This document shows positions 13,175-23,461 of a DNA stretch of 64,000 nt, in pieces. The stretch is from Alentia gelatinosa (taxonomy: Eukaryota > Annelida > Polychaeta > Phyllodocida > Polynoidae). The notes under the pieces are model-generated. The model was given only the letters and a program-made list of their open reading frames with translations, did no database searches and had not been told where the DNA came from. The position numbers were made by a program, and so were the translations under genes. Location of the stretch: positions 1,664,234 through 1,728,233 of the forward strand of contig OX465592.1 of the NCBI GenBank assembly GCA_950022655.1. The letters are read 5' to 3'. Position 1 is the first letter of the stretch. Each line of letters opens with the position of its first letter.

Positions 13175-14314
13175 CCTCTGCATTGAGGCTATCAATCTCC
13201 ACTGTTGTAGAGGTTTGCATAGTTTCTGTTGTGGTAGTAATTCCCTCAGTCGGTCTCACTGTTGTTAGAGCCTCAGTGGTTGCTTCAGTTGTGATGGCTT
13301 TTGTTTGAGTCTCAGTGGTTGCTTCAGTAGGACCTTTAGTTGTACCCTCAGTAGAGGCCTCAGTCGATCCCACTGTAGACAGACCCTCAGTGGTCGCTTC
13401 AGTAGACATGGCTGTTGTTCCAGCATCAGTGGTCACTGAGGTAGGGCCTTCAGTTGTTTTACCCTCAGTAGTGGCTTGAGTCGGTTTCACAGTTGTGTCA
13501 GCCACAGTAGATGCTTCACTTGTCTTGGCTGTTGTTTCAGCACCAGTGGTTGTTTTGGAAGGACCTTCAGTCGATCCCACTGTACTTAGAGCCTCAGTGG
13601 TTGCCTCACTTGTTATGGCTGTTGTTTCAGCACCACTGGTTGTTTCGGAAGGAACTCTTGTTGTTGTACCCTGGGTAGAGGCCTCAGTCGATCCCACTGA
13701 TGTTACACCCTCAGTAGTTGCTTCAGTTGTCATGGAAGTTGTTCCAGCATCAGTTGTTCTTTCCGTAGGGCCTTTAGTAGTTGTAGCCACAGTAGAGGCT
13801 TCAGTCGATCCCACTGTAGACAGACCCTCAGTGGTCGCTTCAGTAGACATGGCTGTTGTTCCAGCATCACTGGTCACTGAGGTAGGGCCTTCAGTTGTTT
13901 TACCCTCTGTAGTGGCTTGAGTCCATGTCACAGTTGTGTCAGCCACAGTAGATGCTTCAGTTGTCTTGGCTGTTGTTTCAGCACCAGTGGTTGTTTCGGT
14001 AGGACCTTCAGTCGACATCACTGTACTTAGAACCTCAGTGGTTGCTTCACTTGTTATGGCTGTTGTTTCGGCATCTGTAGTTCTTTCAGTAGGGCCTTCA
14101 GTTGTTGTAGCCTGAGTAGTTGCTTGAGTCGTTTTTACTGTTGTAAGAGCCTCAGTAGTTGCTTCACTGGATATGGTTGTTGAACCGGCATTTGTAGTCT
14201 TTTCAGTGGGTTTTGATGTAAGCACCTCAGTAGTTGGTTCAGATGATCCGAATGTTGTTTGTTCAATACTTGTTGCCTCAGTTTGCCTTGTTGTTGGGGA
14301 TTTTGTGGTTGTCA
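13175..14314 (-). CDS. Mucin-like exon, first unit of array A in transcript order
   Basis: Full 380-codon copy at the 5' border of the array. It opens with TTTKSPTTRQ and carries GVTSVG, TRVP, GPSKTTT, NAGSTTI and an unusual Trp (DTTVTWTQATT), the only Trp I see in the array exons. The acceptor sequence differs (TTTAAATCAG), and the intron before it is not an array intron. Its best match is 43032-44171, the border unit of array B, not its own neighbours. Confidence 0.86.
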
Positions 14315-15203
14315 CTGATTTAAAGACATATGAAAGAATGTATGTGTTCCCAATGCAAACAGCATATTTCGCTGCTGTAATGTTTACTACAATTATTTGA
14401 ATTATGTTAATTAAATGTTATGATATGGTAAATCATGTTTTTCCAAACAATCATGATATACAGAATAGTATCTAGCGTTCTTTTAGAAATGGTACAACAA
14501 ACTGAGCACAAATCACTCTCAAATTGCAATGCTATTCTATTGTCAGTGAAAAGGGTGAAATACATTGAGAACCGCACTTAAATCATGATATAAACAATAA
14601 TCCATTTATTTGGATTCAATGTATTGTCTATGTATTTGTCTTGGTGCAGTTCTATATAAGGATTTTTTCATAGCGATACAGACAATATACAATCCATAGA
14701 CGATGAGATGATAAAGAATTTCCATAAGTTTTTATGCATTTAAAAAAAAAAACCTGCAACCCCAACCAAGCACCAAAAACCCCAGACTAATAAAGCATCC
14801 TGTTGATATTCCTTTGTTTTGATTTTTTTCAGCTATATCAAATATGCAATAGTAGGGAATAATAGTCCACATTGGAAAAACATGAAACAATTATCTAGTT
14901 TGGGGCTAAATAAAATTTCCAAAAACATTGTTCTACCATAGAAAGATATCGTAAGTACTAACAGTTGCATCTCATCAATCATTCAAACCCATTAAATAAT
15001 TTCTTTTGTTTCCCCTCACTCTTTTTCACTCATTTTTCTCAATATGTGACAAATTACCAATGTCCTATGTTAGATACAGTCAAGATCACTACAGTGTCAT
15101 CATTGGCTGGCCAGATGAAAGGAAGGATTAGCATTAAATAAGGAGTGAGTATATATGTATTATCTCGGATATCTAGATAAATTTGTATGAGAAGATGCAT
15201 TAC
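14315..15203 (-). other. Intron between type-B exon and array A
   Basis: 889 bp, AT-rich. The first ~150 bp next to the acceptor retain faint similarity to the array introns (GGTAAATCATxTTTTxC, GATATxCAGAATAGT), so this is an old relative of the repeat intron. An A10 tract lies near 14742. I see no exon, RNA gene or mobile element. Confidence 0.6.
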
Positions 15204-15440
15204 CTGTTTCCGTTTCAACATTATTTGTGGTAGCGGTAGATGCTACAGCTGATGTCTGGGTAGTAGAAGCTATCCCGACACTTGTTGAATAGGCTGGAGA
15301 TGATATTTCATCAGGTATCGTTGAAGTTATAGCACCAGTTGTTGTTTCTGCTGTTGATGTGATTGCTGGAGACACCTCAGTTGTTCCCTCAGTAGATGCC
15401 ACTGTTGAAGGACGTTCTGTCGTTCCCTCAGTAGTCAGAG
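15204..15440 (-). CDS. Mucin-like type-B exon, 237 nt
   Basis: 79 codons, phase 1-1: acceptor TTCTCTTAACAG|CT, donor GAAACAG|GTAATG. It begins A-LTTEGTTERPSTVAST and ends NNVETET. The Thr/Ser/Ala-rich body has no Cys. It matches the second half of the 705-nt exon at 17759-18463 (shared TEGTTEVSPAITSTAETTTG), so it is a shortened relative from a local duplication. The last type-B exon before array A in transcript order. Confidence 0.8.
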
Positions 15441-16364
15441 CTGTTAAGAGAAACTGTCAGTTTAATTCAGGTGTTGATTTTGTTGTATGACTTCAACGCT
15501 AGTCTTTCATTTATAACCAGTAGTACCCACTGCAGTCCATGAGCTAGTACCATTGCTGATGCTCATGGTTGTGCTCTCTTATGATGGAATTATCACCTCC
15601 TGTTTTTTTAACAGAAATATGTTTATGTGCATGCTACAAAAGTCCCCATGAGAAGTGTGAGTATGTCTTAGATAGAGTCTGAGGCATATTTAAACTGCAT
15701 CCAGACACTGCCAATATCAAAAGAAAAGGACTGGTCTGGCCAGCCACCAATCAGGTTACCTTGTTGGTATTTTGCAAAACCTAAAGCATATGTCATTCTT
15801 ACAAATGTTACTATGGCATGCCATAAAACATAGGTTGATAAACTAAAGGGAGCAGAGGTGTTTCATGCCACCATCCATCCTCTGCCATAAAAATGCATTC
15901 CTATTGCTAGTCAGCCTTCTGAAAAAAAAACCTTTCTTCTGACTTGCATTAGTACTTGTCATCTATGTCATTGTTTATGTATTTGTTGGTAGTCTGGGAT
16001 GGTTAACTCATTCTCAACTAAGGTCGGAAGGAATTGTAAATGTATTATTTAACACCCACTGCTTATCATCACTTAAACATAACCACCTGGCTGAAAAGTA
16101 TTTCAAGGGAAGGCACACAATTGTGTACTGGCAAAGATTGATACCAAGGCTAATCCAAATCCCTTATGAAGATAATGGTCTATCTGTCTACCCACACTGG
16201 CCAATAATTCTATAAGCGTATTATCAGAACAGAGTCTTCCAATATTGCCATATGCTTAGAGAAGTATGTACCTCTTACATTGCAGAAATGGAAGAATGAT
16301 TTATCTATGCAATCAAATTATAGAAATTGTGCAATTTCCAAAGCAAGATATGAAGCCAAATGAC
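15441..16364 (-). other. Intron with old internal duplication
   Basis: 924 bp. The stretch 15600-15720 resembles 18620-18720, and 16080-16150 (ACCACCTGGCTGAAAAGTAT...) matches 18903-18970 closely. These two anchors show that the exon pair 15204-17198 and the pair 17759-19577 arose from one ancestral two-exon unit. No gene seen inside. Confidence 0.65.
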
Positions 16365-17198
16365 CTTGTATCTCGATAGTTGAGGAGGTTGCTTCAGTTG
16401 GTACATTTGTAGTTGGCACTGTTCTTTCAGTTGTTGCTACAATGGTCGAAGTCTGTGCACTTTCTGGAGTACTTGAACCAGTCAAAGTTGTCTGAGCAAG
16501 TTCAACATTGATAGTGGTAGCAGTGCTTGGTTGGGTTGTCCCTGAAGTGGTAGGTTCTACTGTACTTGGCTCAGTAGAGAGTGCTTCAGTCGATGCCTCT
16601 GAAGTGATATGTGGGGTAGACACATGAGTGCTTTGATCTGTGGTCATCTTTGAGGTGAAGAATTCTGTGGTCTCCAGTGTTGAAGTTGATTCTGTGGTTT
16701 GACCTGGTGTCTGGGACTCGGTTTGAGTGGTCATCTGTGTAGTGGGTAGCTGAGTACTTGCCTCAGTTGTCATTAGTGTTGAGGAAGGCCCACTACTTGT
16801 TGTAGACTGGCTCTCTGTTGATGAACCCTCAGTAGTTAGATCTGTAGGCTGTGGTGTTGAAGAAACAGCCTCTGAGTTTTCTTGACTGGTCAGAACTGCA
16901 GTGCTTGTTGCACTTGTCAATGCTGAGGAAGAAGCACCTGTGCTTAAGCCAGCGGTCAAAGTAGGTGAAGTCTCAGGTACACTTGCTTCAGTGCTTCCCA
17001 CACTGGTCACAGCAGCAGTTGTTCTTTCTGTGGATACTACAGTAGAGGAGGCCTCTCTTGCAGCTTCAGTGGCTGATGTAGTCAAACTTTCAGTTGATGT
17101 CTCCTCTGATGTTGTAGGCACTGGAGATGACAGCGCTGTTGTTCCTTCAGTTGAGAAAACTGTGGAAGTAGCCCCTGTTGTACCTTCAGTAGTCATAG
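16365..17198 (-). CDS. Mucin-like type-B exon, 834 nt
   Basis: 278 codons, phase 1-1: acceptor TTTTTCTCACAG|CT; the donor ATACAAG|GTCATT is weaker than the others. The residues start A-MTTEGTTGATSTV and end ATSSTIEIQ. Ser/Thr-rich, Cys-free, with Gln and Pro more frequent than in the 1140-nt exon and less regular repetition. The sequence MTT.....ST.HITSEASTEALSTEPS is shared with the dead exon at 19300-19577. The paralogue at 46223-47056 differs at a few residues (N/T, S/T, S/R). Confidence 0.8.
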
Positions 17199-17758
17199 CT
17201 GTGAGAAAAACCTTGCATTTAATTCTATGCTAGCACTGTGAATCTCTTTATGTCTTAAGGACTTGTTGTTTGGATCTAATCGTTTTCCTGGGCTAACAAT
17301 TACTCAGAAATCTACAATATGTAGGAAAAGAACTCATATTTCACTCTCAACAGAAAACAAGGTGAGTATGAATGCATTTTGTATAGCTTATACTCAAGAG
17401 ATGAAAACCTTTGAAACCCATTTCCAGTAGGAGTAACCAATACCTTTAGAAACACAAAGACTTGACTACTACAGGTCAATTAGTAAAATGATATCTCTGG
17501 CTGTCATTGAACATGTCACCTGTCTTATTGAAGAGTTGGCCCTGAGGCAGGTCTGTTGAATTGTCTATGTACATCTTTATAGACAAGCTAGGTAAGGCAA
17601 AGGCAATATCTGTATTTTCATTACATGTCAGGGACCAAAGTTGCTCCCTTGTCTCCACTTCCATGTAGATATTCTATGAAAGAAGCATATTAGCATTTAC
17701 ATATTGCATAGGATATTCCAAGGATTCATGGAAAGGAAATGGAGGATGGGGGTATCAC
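17199..17758 (-). other. Intron with an open but probably unused stretch
   Basis: 560 bp. Inside, 17520-17673 reads open on the minus strand (residues like REQLWSLTCNENTDIAF) between an AG and a GTGACA site. Its entry frame does not fit the phase-1 flanking exons, and copy 2 has lost the donor by a 7-bp deletion, so I do not call it an exon. Confidence 0.5.
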
Positions 17759-18463
17759 CTGTTTCCTTTTGGACTTCAATCCTGACAGTTGTAGTGGCTT
17801 CAGTTGGTGACAGAGTAGTAGGGACTGTGGTTTCAGTTGCTGAAATTGTCTCAGTCGATACTTGTGTGGGCTGTGCTGTTGAAGACACACTTTCTGAAGT
17901 TGCTTGATTAGTCACACTAGTGGTAGCACTTGCAGTAGTTGCCGCACTGGTCTCTACTGAGGTAGAAGCTTCCGTAGTTTTCCCTGTAACCAAAGCTGTA
18001 GATGTACCAGCTGTACTTGCTTCAGAGGTTAGCATGGTGGTTGGAGCACTACTTGCTTTCTCAGTGCTTGGTACTGTTGGGGAAGCTTCTGATGTCACTT
18101 CAATAGGTGAAGTGGACGAAATAGCTCCTGTTGTTGTTTCTGCTGTTGATGTGATTGCTGAAGACACCTCAGTTGTTCCCTCAGTAGATGCCACTGTTGA
18201 AGGACGTTCTGTTGTTGCCTCAGTTGTCGATGTACCAGCTGTACTTGCTTCAGAAGTTGGCATGGTCGTTGAAGGAGCACTACTTGTTTTTTCAGTGCTT
18301 GGTACTGTTGAGGAAGCTTCTGATGTCACTTCAATAGGTGAGGTGGATGAAATTGCACCAGTTGTTGTTTCTGCTGTTGATGTGATTGCTGGAGACACCT
18401 CAGTTGTTCCCTCAGTAGATGCTGCGGTTGTTGTAATTCCATTTGCTACATCAAACGTGGATG
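17759..18463 (-). CDS. Mucin-like type-B exon, 705 nt
   Basis: 235 codons, phase 1-1: acceptor ATAATCTTTTAACAG|CA, donor AGGAAACAG|GTGATA. It starts ASTFDVANGITTTAAS and ends TTTVRIEVQKET. Residues ~13-85 and ~87-158 are two direct copies of a ~73-residue repeat (EGTTEVS.AITSTAETTTG ... TSEASTAGTST), followed by a unique Ser/Thr/Ala tail. Cys-free. In my gene model it directly follows the last SEA exon (24609-24730), with a compatible phase (G|CA, Ala). Confidence 0.8.
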
Positions 18464-19299
18464 CTGTTAAAAGATTATTTGAGATTGATATAGGTGTTGA
18501 TTTTGTCATATAATTTCAATGTCCCTTCAGATATTCCCAGTAGTATCACCTCGAGTTCATATGCTCGTTGCTTATCCTCTTTAGTTTGCTCTCTGGTGAT
18601 TGAAATTGCACCTTTTGTTATTTAATAGAAATATGTTCATGCACTATATAGTCTCTCTAAGAAGTGAAGGTATGTCTTGAATAAGGTCTAATGCATATTT
18701 AATCTGGAACCAGATGCCAGTAATGTCAAGTGAAAAGAATTTGTTTGCCATTCTTCCTTTTTATTAATATCTTTATTCGCTTAAGTTGGTAGTCAACCTT
18801 TTTTTCTCTTTTTTACATATCTCGCAGCATTACCTCATTATCAACTAGGTTCAGATGCAATTGTAAATGCATGGTTTAAGAGTAACTGCTTATCATTTCC
18901 GATAACCACCTGGCTGAAAGGTATTTCAAGGGAAGGCACACAATTGTGTACTGGCAAAGATTGATACCAAAGCTAATGAAAATCCATTATGATGGTAATG
19001 GTTTACCTGCGTACCCTCAATAGTCAACAATTCTATATTTCGATTATCAAATAAGAGCCCTCCAATATTGCCATGTGCTTAGAGAAGTATGCACTTCTTA
19101 CCAAGATCCTCTATAAAGGTAATGAACTATACGTTCATCCACAACAGTAAATAAATTTAAATCCTAATTATCAGATAAGAATCTTCCTATAGTCCTATAT
19201 GCTTAGTGGAGTATGCACCTTTTAACATTTAAAGATTGAGGATCGATTTGTCTATCGAATAAAATTCTGCATTTTCAAATGCAAGATATGCACCAAAAT

Positions 19300-19577
19300 C
19301 TTGTGACTCGATAGTTCAAGAGTTTGCTTCAGTTTTCATATTTGTCGTTAGCATTATCCTTTCAGTCGTTTCTTAAAGTCTGACCCCTTTCTGGAGTTCT
19401 TGAACCAGTCAAATTTGTCTGAGCAAGTTCAACATTGATAGCGGTAGCAGTGCTTGGTTGGGTTGTCCCTGAAGTGGTAGGTTCTACTGTACTTGGCTCA
19501 GTAGAGAGTGCTCCAGTTGATGCCTCTGAAGTGATATATGAAGTAGAAACTTCAGTTTCTTTTTCTATTGTCATGTT
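19300..19577 (-). pseudogene. Dead copy of the 834-nt mucin exon (3' third only)
   Basis: The residues T.YITSEASTGALSTEPSTVEPTT and ..NVELAQTNLTGS match the 3' part of the exon at 16365-17198. The frame then shifts and meets a stop near 19373. The position of the donor is altered (AAATCTTG for TGACCTTG on the plus strand), and the 5' two thirds of the exon are absent. The same lesions exist at 49151-49428, so the exon died before the 30-kb block was duplicated. Confidence 0.85.
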
Positions 19578-19808
19578 TGTGCCGACGTTTTCTCTTCAGA
19601 TGAATAGCTGACTGACAGTATCTGATGTCCCTGACTGGTACTTCCAAGCAATCAGACAATGCCATATCTCAAGTTTGATGTCCCGATGTCAAAGGTATGG
19701 TCAAACTTTTCATTCTTCAATCTTCAGAACTGCAATTGGTCACCACTGGAACCCAAGATGGAATATTTGTGAAGGAGAGACTGATGGACTCTCTTGCTGT
19801 GACAGAAA

Positions 19809-20028
19809 CCAGGGAGCTGTTTCAAAAGTCGGGAGGATGCTAAAGTGAGAGCTAACAATGGCACTTGAAGCATCACTGTCGAAGTGGAGGTGCCGCTCGC
19901 TATTGGGTATTGGTACCGGTTTTGCTGCCACTTTGATTCAAAGGGCCGCTCGCTGTTGCTGGCCTCTCGCTTTGAAATGCGATGTGCCGCTGGCGAGACT
20001 TCACTCGACTTCTGAAACAGGTCCCAGG
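19809..20028. mobile_element. Short inverted-repeat element (MITE-like), ~220 bp
   Basis: The ends are inverted repeats: CCAGGGAGCTGTTTCAAAAG on the left and, reverse-complemented, CCTGGGACCTGTTTCAGAAG on the right. The interior is GC-richer than its surroundings and repeats CCGCTCGC. No transposase is encoded, and I could not define a target-site duplication. Family not recognised. Confidence 0.55.
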
Positions 20029-20987
20029 ACTTTGCTGTTGAGCGGAAGGTATTGCCTTAGCAGTGCCTGGTTACACACATGGATACTGGGAAACGTTTAC
20101 CTTGCAGCTGGTAAATGCCAATTTTGCTGAAAGATATGATTATCTGCACCTACTCCCATAAAATGCTTAATTTATGCCAAACTGGACAATACCGAATTGA
20201 ACATTGATGAAATATGTGCTTCGAATTTCATGCGTTATTCATTGAAAGCTTGTGCTGAATATATTCAGCTTTGGGATGTCACTGTTTTGCATATTTGCAT
20301 GGTACTTAAGGTTGATGTTGTGACCATTTAGCTCAAATGGTGGCATATTTCATTTTATACACTTCCACTGTATCAAATGAAACAATATTTACTGCGATGA
20401 ATTATCTATATCTGTTTTAACTAATTCCCAAATTTCTGTTGAGTAATATACATGTGAGACATGCTTTTGTTTATTAATGGGCCTTGGACCAACAGCGATC
20501 ATAACAGCGGAACAGTGACCGGGTCTGAGGAACACTTTTTGGTCATGATCACTGGTTTGGTCAACTGGTCACTCTTTTGTGATCAATACAAATAAAGACG
20601 TCGCTGTCTGAAAAACAAGCCCCAGGATATCTCTAGTCTGAGAGGGGTCCAGATAGCCACAGAGGGGTGCATCATGGTTCTCGGTGATTCACAGACTGAT
20701 CATGTCCTTAGATTTCACACCTTCGTGTCCTTGCTGATCGGAACCCCGTCATTTACTCCAAGGCTACCATCTCATATTTCCATTTCCTCTACCTGCCATC
20801 CATAAGTGAATTTTTCAAATTTCGTCCCCTTATTCTTGTCATTTCTTCCTGTAATAGCAGTTAAAATCTCCACTCCTGTTGAAATAAGCTTTTCAACTTT
20901 TTGTTCATTGAGCCGAATGGCTTGACAAAGAATGACATGACAACGGTGGCTCCTCCTATTGCTTCAAGGACTGAGTTTGTACAATTT

Positions 20988-21254
20988 AAGCCCCGTTTCC
21001 ATCGGCCGAAGAAAATGGCAGAGATTTTTTGAGTTACCTAGAAAGTTTGTCGGTGGTGCCACCAACTGTGCGTCGGTATAGAAGGGTAAAAGATTTCACT
21101 CAGTGACCAAGCTTTTACTCTGTGATCGCTGGTGCTACATTGCATAATCAAAGCAGAAATGGTCATTTTCATAGACCGATTTTGGGTCAGCAGTGCATCG
21201 GTGGTTCCTGACTGTAGATCGGTGACGGGAAATCAGCCAATGGAAACGGGCCTT
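20988..21254. mobile_element. Short inverted-repeat element (MITE-like), ~267 bp
   Basis: Left end AAGCCCCGTTTCCATCGGC; the right end reverse-complemented reads AAGGCCCGTTTCCATTGGC. The subterminal word CGATxxxxGGT also recurs inverted. No coding capacity. Copy 2 (50738-51003) differs by a single-base deletion in the right end. Confidence 0.65.
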
Positions 21255-21688
21255 ATCTGCAGATATGTAGTGCACCTGTCCCCATATGAGACAGACAAAA
21301 TAATCAACAACCACTAGTGTTGCATTATCTTCAAACAGGATTTACGGTTACTATATATCGCAATTGCACCAGGACTTCCAGATGTACTCCACGGCAGGAT
21401 TATATGATATGTTAGATGAGGCCGTCACTCAGATTTGAAAACTTTATCAAAATGTTTCTCCTTTATATGAGTGGAGCTTTTAGGCAAAGGTGTTGTTGAG
21501 TTTCTGCTGGTAATAGCAGCCTGATCACTGACATCTGAGACGTTGGGAAGTCTACTTCAACCATTGAAGCTATGGATTCAAAGCTCAAAGACAGTTCAGC
21601 ATCAGAAGAAGGTACATCACCCATTGCAAACATATCTCTCATGTGCTGTGCATTGACTATGTTGCCATATCAAGGACTAGCCTGATTT

Positions 21689-22471
21689 ACCCGGCATTTA
21701 CACTAGACGACTTAATATGTGGCGACTGTAGATCGTCAAGCCAGTAGTTGTCACGTGGTGGCAATGTCCACCGCTAAAGTTGTCAATCTCAGAATGTACC
21801 CAAGCGTTTACACTGATGACCATAAAGTGTGGCGTCCACCAACCACGACAAGGCTACGACAAGAAAGTTCCAATCGGCGCTTGTCGCAGCCTTGTCGTAA
21901 GACATTGTTGTCGGGGCGTGTCGTAGACATCGCTGGTTCCCGTAAAAAGGACGTCCATGGTTGTCCCGACACACTACGACAGTGATATTGAGGAAACCCT
22001 GTCACTCCCCGACAAGGGCCCAGTCGTGGGAGAAATCGAACATGTTCGATTTTGTCATAACCTTGTCGGAAGGCCCCTGACAGGTCCCCGACAAGCTTCT
22101 AGTCACAGCCTATCGTGGCCTTGTCGTAGACTCTTGTCGGGAACTAGGGTCCACCAATCATGACAAGGCTACGACAGGCCTTCCAATCGTGGGCCTGTCA
22201 TGGACCCTGTCGGAAAGCCATTGTCGTAGCCTTGTCGTGGTTGGTGGATGCCCCCCTTAAGTTTTCACAGAATCGCCACATGTATAGACTAATTCAAGCC
22301 TCCTTCAAATGGCTGCTGGCGTCAGAGCGTGTCCAATATTCGTCAGGTGGTGCCGAACTGTGTAAGGTGATCTAACCAGATAATCTGCAGTCGCCACACA
22401 CTTTGCAGTTGCTGAAAGTCGTCAGGTTCAAGAATCGCCGCCTATAATCGTGTAGTATAAACGGCGGGTTA
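21689..22471. mobile_element. Foldback-type inverted-repeat element, ~780 bp, with a nested inner element
   Basis: The outer ends pair imperfectly: ACCCGGCATTTACACTAG on the left against ACCCGCCGTTTATACTAC reverse-complemented from the right. Further in, TGTGGCGACTG(T/C)AGAT occurs inverted at ~21718 and ~22385. The TTTACACT...GTGTGGCG motif appears twice on the left (~21697 and ~21807), so each arm has subrepeats. No transposase. The central part is a separate palindromic element (21831-22252). Confidence 0.65.
21831..22252. mobile_element. Inner palindromic element, ~420 bp, ACGACAAGG-rich
   Basis: Terminal inverted repeats of about 30 bp, GGCGTCCACCAACCACGACA on the left and GGCATCCACCAACCACGACA reverse-complemented from the right, continuing AGGCTACGACAA in both. 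The interior is studded with CCGACAAGG / CCTTGTCGG words in both orientations, so the whole element can fold on itself. The GC content is well above the flanks. It appears inserted in, or amplified within, the outer element. Confidence 0.75.
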
Positions 22472-23263
22472 GTTCCAGTTTTCGCAGTAGCTTCAGCCGA
22501 CTTGCATCCAAAAAAACGTTTTCGTCGTGCCTGTGGGTTAGATAAACATCGCTCATTCATTGGGACATTTGGATGTGTCACGTGGATGCATCATGCAGCA
22601 CCCACCTCCTGGAATTTGCCAGAATAAAAACTAGCGTAATCATCCATCCTAAATCGCAAAGCCTTGCCAGTCAAGGATCCATATTGACAGTCATATAGCA
22701 AACATGTTTTCAAGTTTCTATAAATCAACAAAACATTCGCATTTAAGGAAGGGTGCGGAAAAATGTTTCGTTTGGAGAAACGCCGATCGCACTTCTATTT
22801 CACCTGTTTTGAAGTTTCACCTGACCTGGTTATGTCATGTTTTTCCCACTTTTAAGTCTTGCTCATGGGATTAAATGCGATGAAGTGACCGCTGCGTGAG
22901 GGAACCATGACGTAACCAGTTGGTTACCACGCGCGGTAGATAAACTAGTGAAGTATCAGTTACCAAAGAATAATCTGAACTAAGGTAATACCTAGCAGAC
23001 AGGTAACAAATTGATATGGTCACTACAATTCATATGAACATAACGAGCTATATTCTGATATATATATATATGTGTGATAGTTCTTATGGAATTGTTTATT
23101 GTTGAGATAAACCGAGATGACTGTATCTAACTATAAACTCAGTGGCGCCACCAAACGGCTACCACTCAAATCAATCAGCGCCACAAGCGCCACCGCTCGC
23201 AATTGTCACTCAGAGCGTCACTTCTCATCCAGTTTGTTTTTTCGGAACGGACGCGATACCACA

Positions 23264-23461
23264 ATGCTACGGTATGCGGCTGTTTTAAGATGGCTAGTGC
23301 TGTTTGCCATGGCCATTTGCACAGTTTGTGGTCTTAAAGGATGTCCAAAATGCGTAGTGACCGGGGAAAAACGGGTCACAGCCTTGGATAAAATCAACGA
23401 AGTCTTGAAAAAGAGTCTTCATTTAGAAATAAACATAGGATCTCATCCACAGAAACCATAG
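23264..23461 (+). CDS. Hypothetical small secreted protein, 65 aa (possible first exon)
   Basis: Not recognised with certainty. The ATG sits in a fair context (ACCACAATG). The product has a typical signal peptide (Arg near the start, hydrophobic core WLVLFAMAICTVC), then GLKGCPKC and a basic, potentially amphipathic helix (ALDKINEVLKKSLHLE), and stops after 65 residues. A CxxC followed by such a helix weakly recalls the N-terminus of activin/myostatin-type TGF-beta propeptides, but no further part is present. The frame is open for 49 more codons upstream to 23117. Copy 2 (53013-53210) changes one residue (Gly to Trp after VVT). It lies on the strand opposite the mucin, inside its intron. It may be a real small gene, an exon remnant or chance. 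Confidence 0.3.
   Translation: MLRYAAVLRWLVLFAMAICTVCGLKGCPKCVVTGEKRVTALDKINEVLKKSLHLEINIGSHPQKP

Larger units (their letters stand above)
1..14314 (-). repeat. Mucin exon array A: 2.0-kb exon+intron tandem repeat
   Basis: Seven complete units and one partial unit follow each other at spacings of 2000 or 2004-2005 bp. Each unit is a 1140-nt exon plus an intron of about 860 bp. The introns (302-1161, 2302-3166, 4307-5166, 6307-7170, 8311-9170, 10311-11174, 12315-13174) are nearly identical to one another. They are AT-rich, and the only internal structure I see is a short ATGTATGTATAT tract about 120 nt after the donor, whose length accounts for the 4-bp spacing difference. The array runs off the left edge. 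Its right limit lies just after 14314, where the intron sequence becomes only distantly similar. Confidence 0.95.

Noticed and set aside
19740..20130. Overlapping short open frames (63 and 90 residues) as genes
   Set aside because: They lie in and around a GC-rich inverted-repeat element; there is no conserved domain or splice logic, and both strands are open.
21719..22375. Short open frames on both strands in 21.7-22.4 kb
   Set aside because: They are produced by the stop-poor CGACAAGG palindromes of the foldback element.
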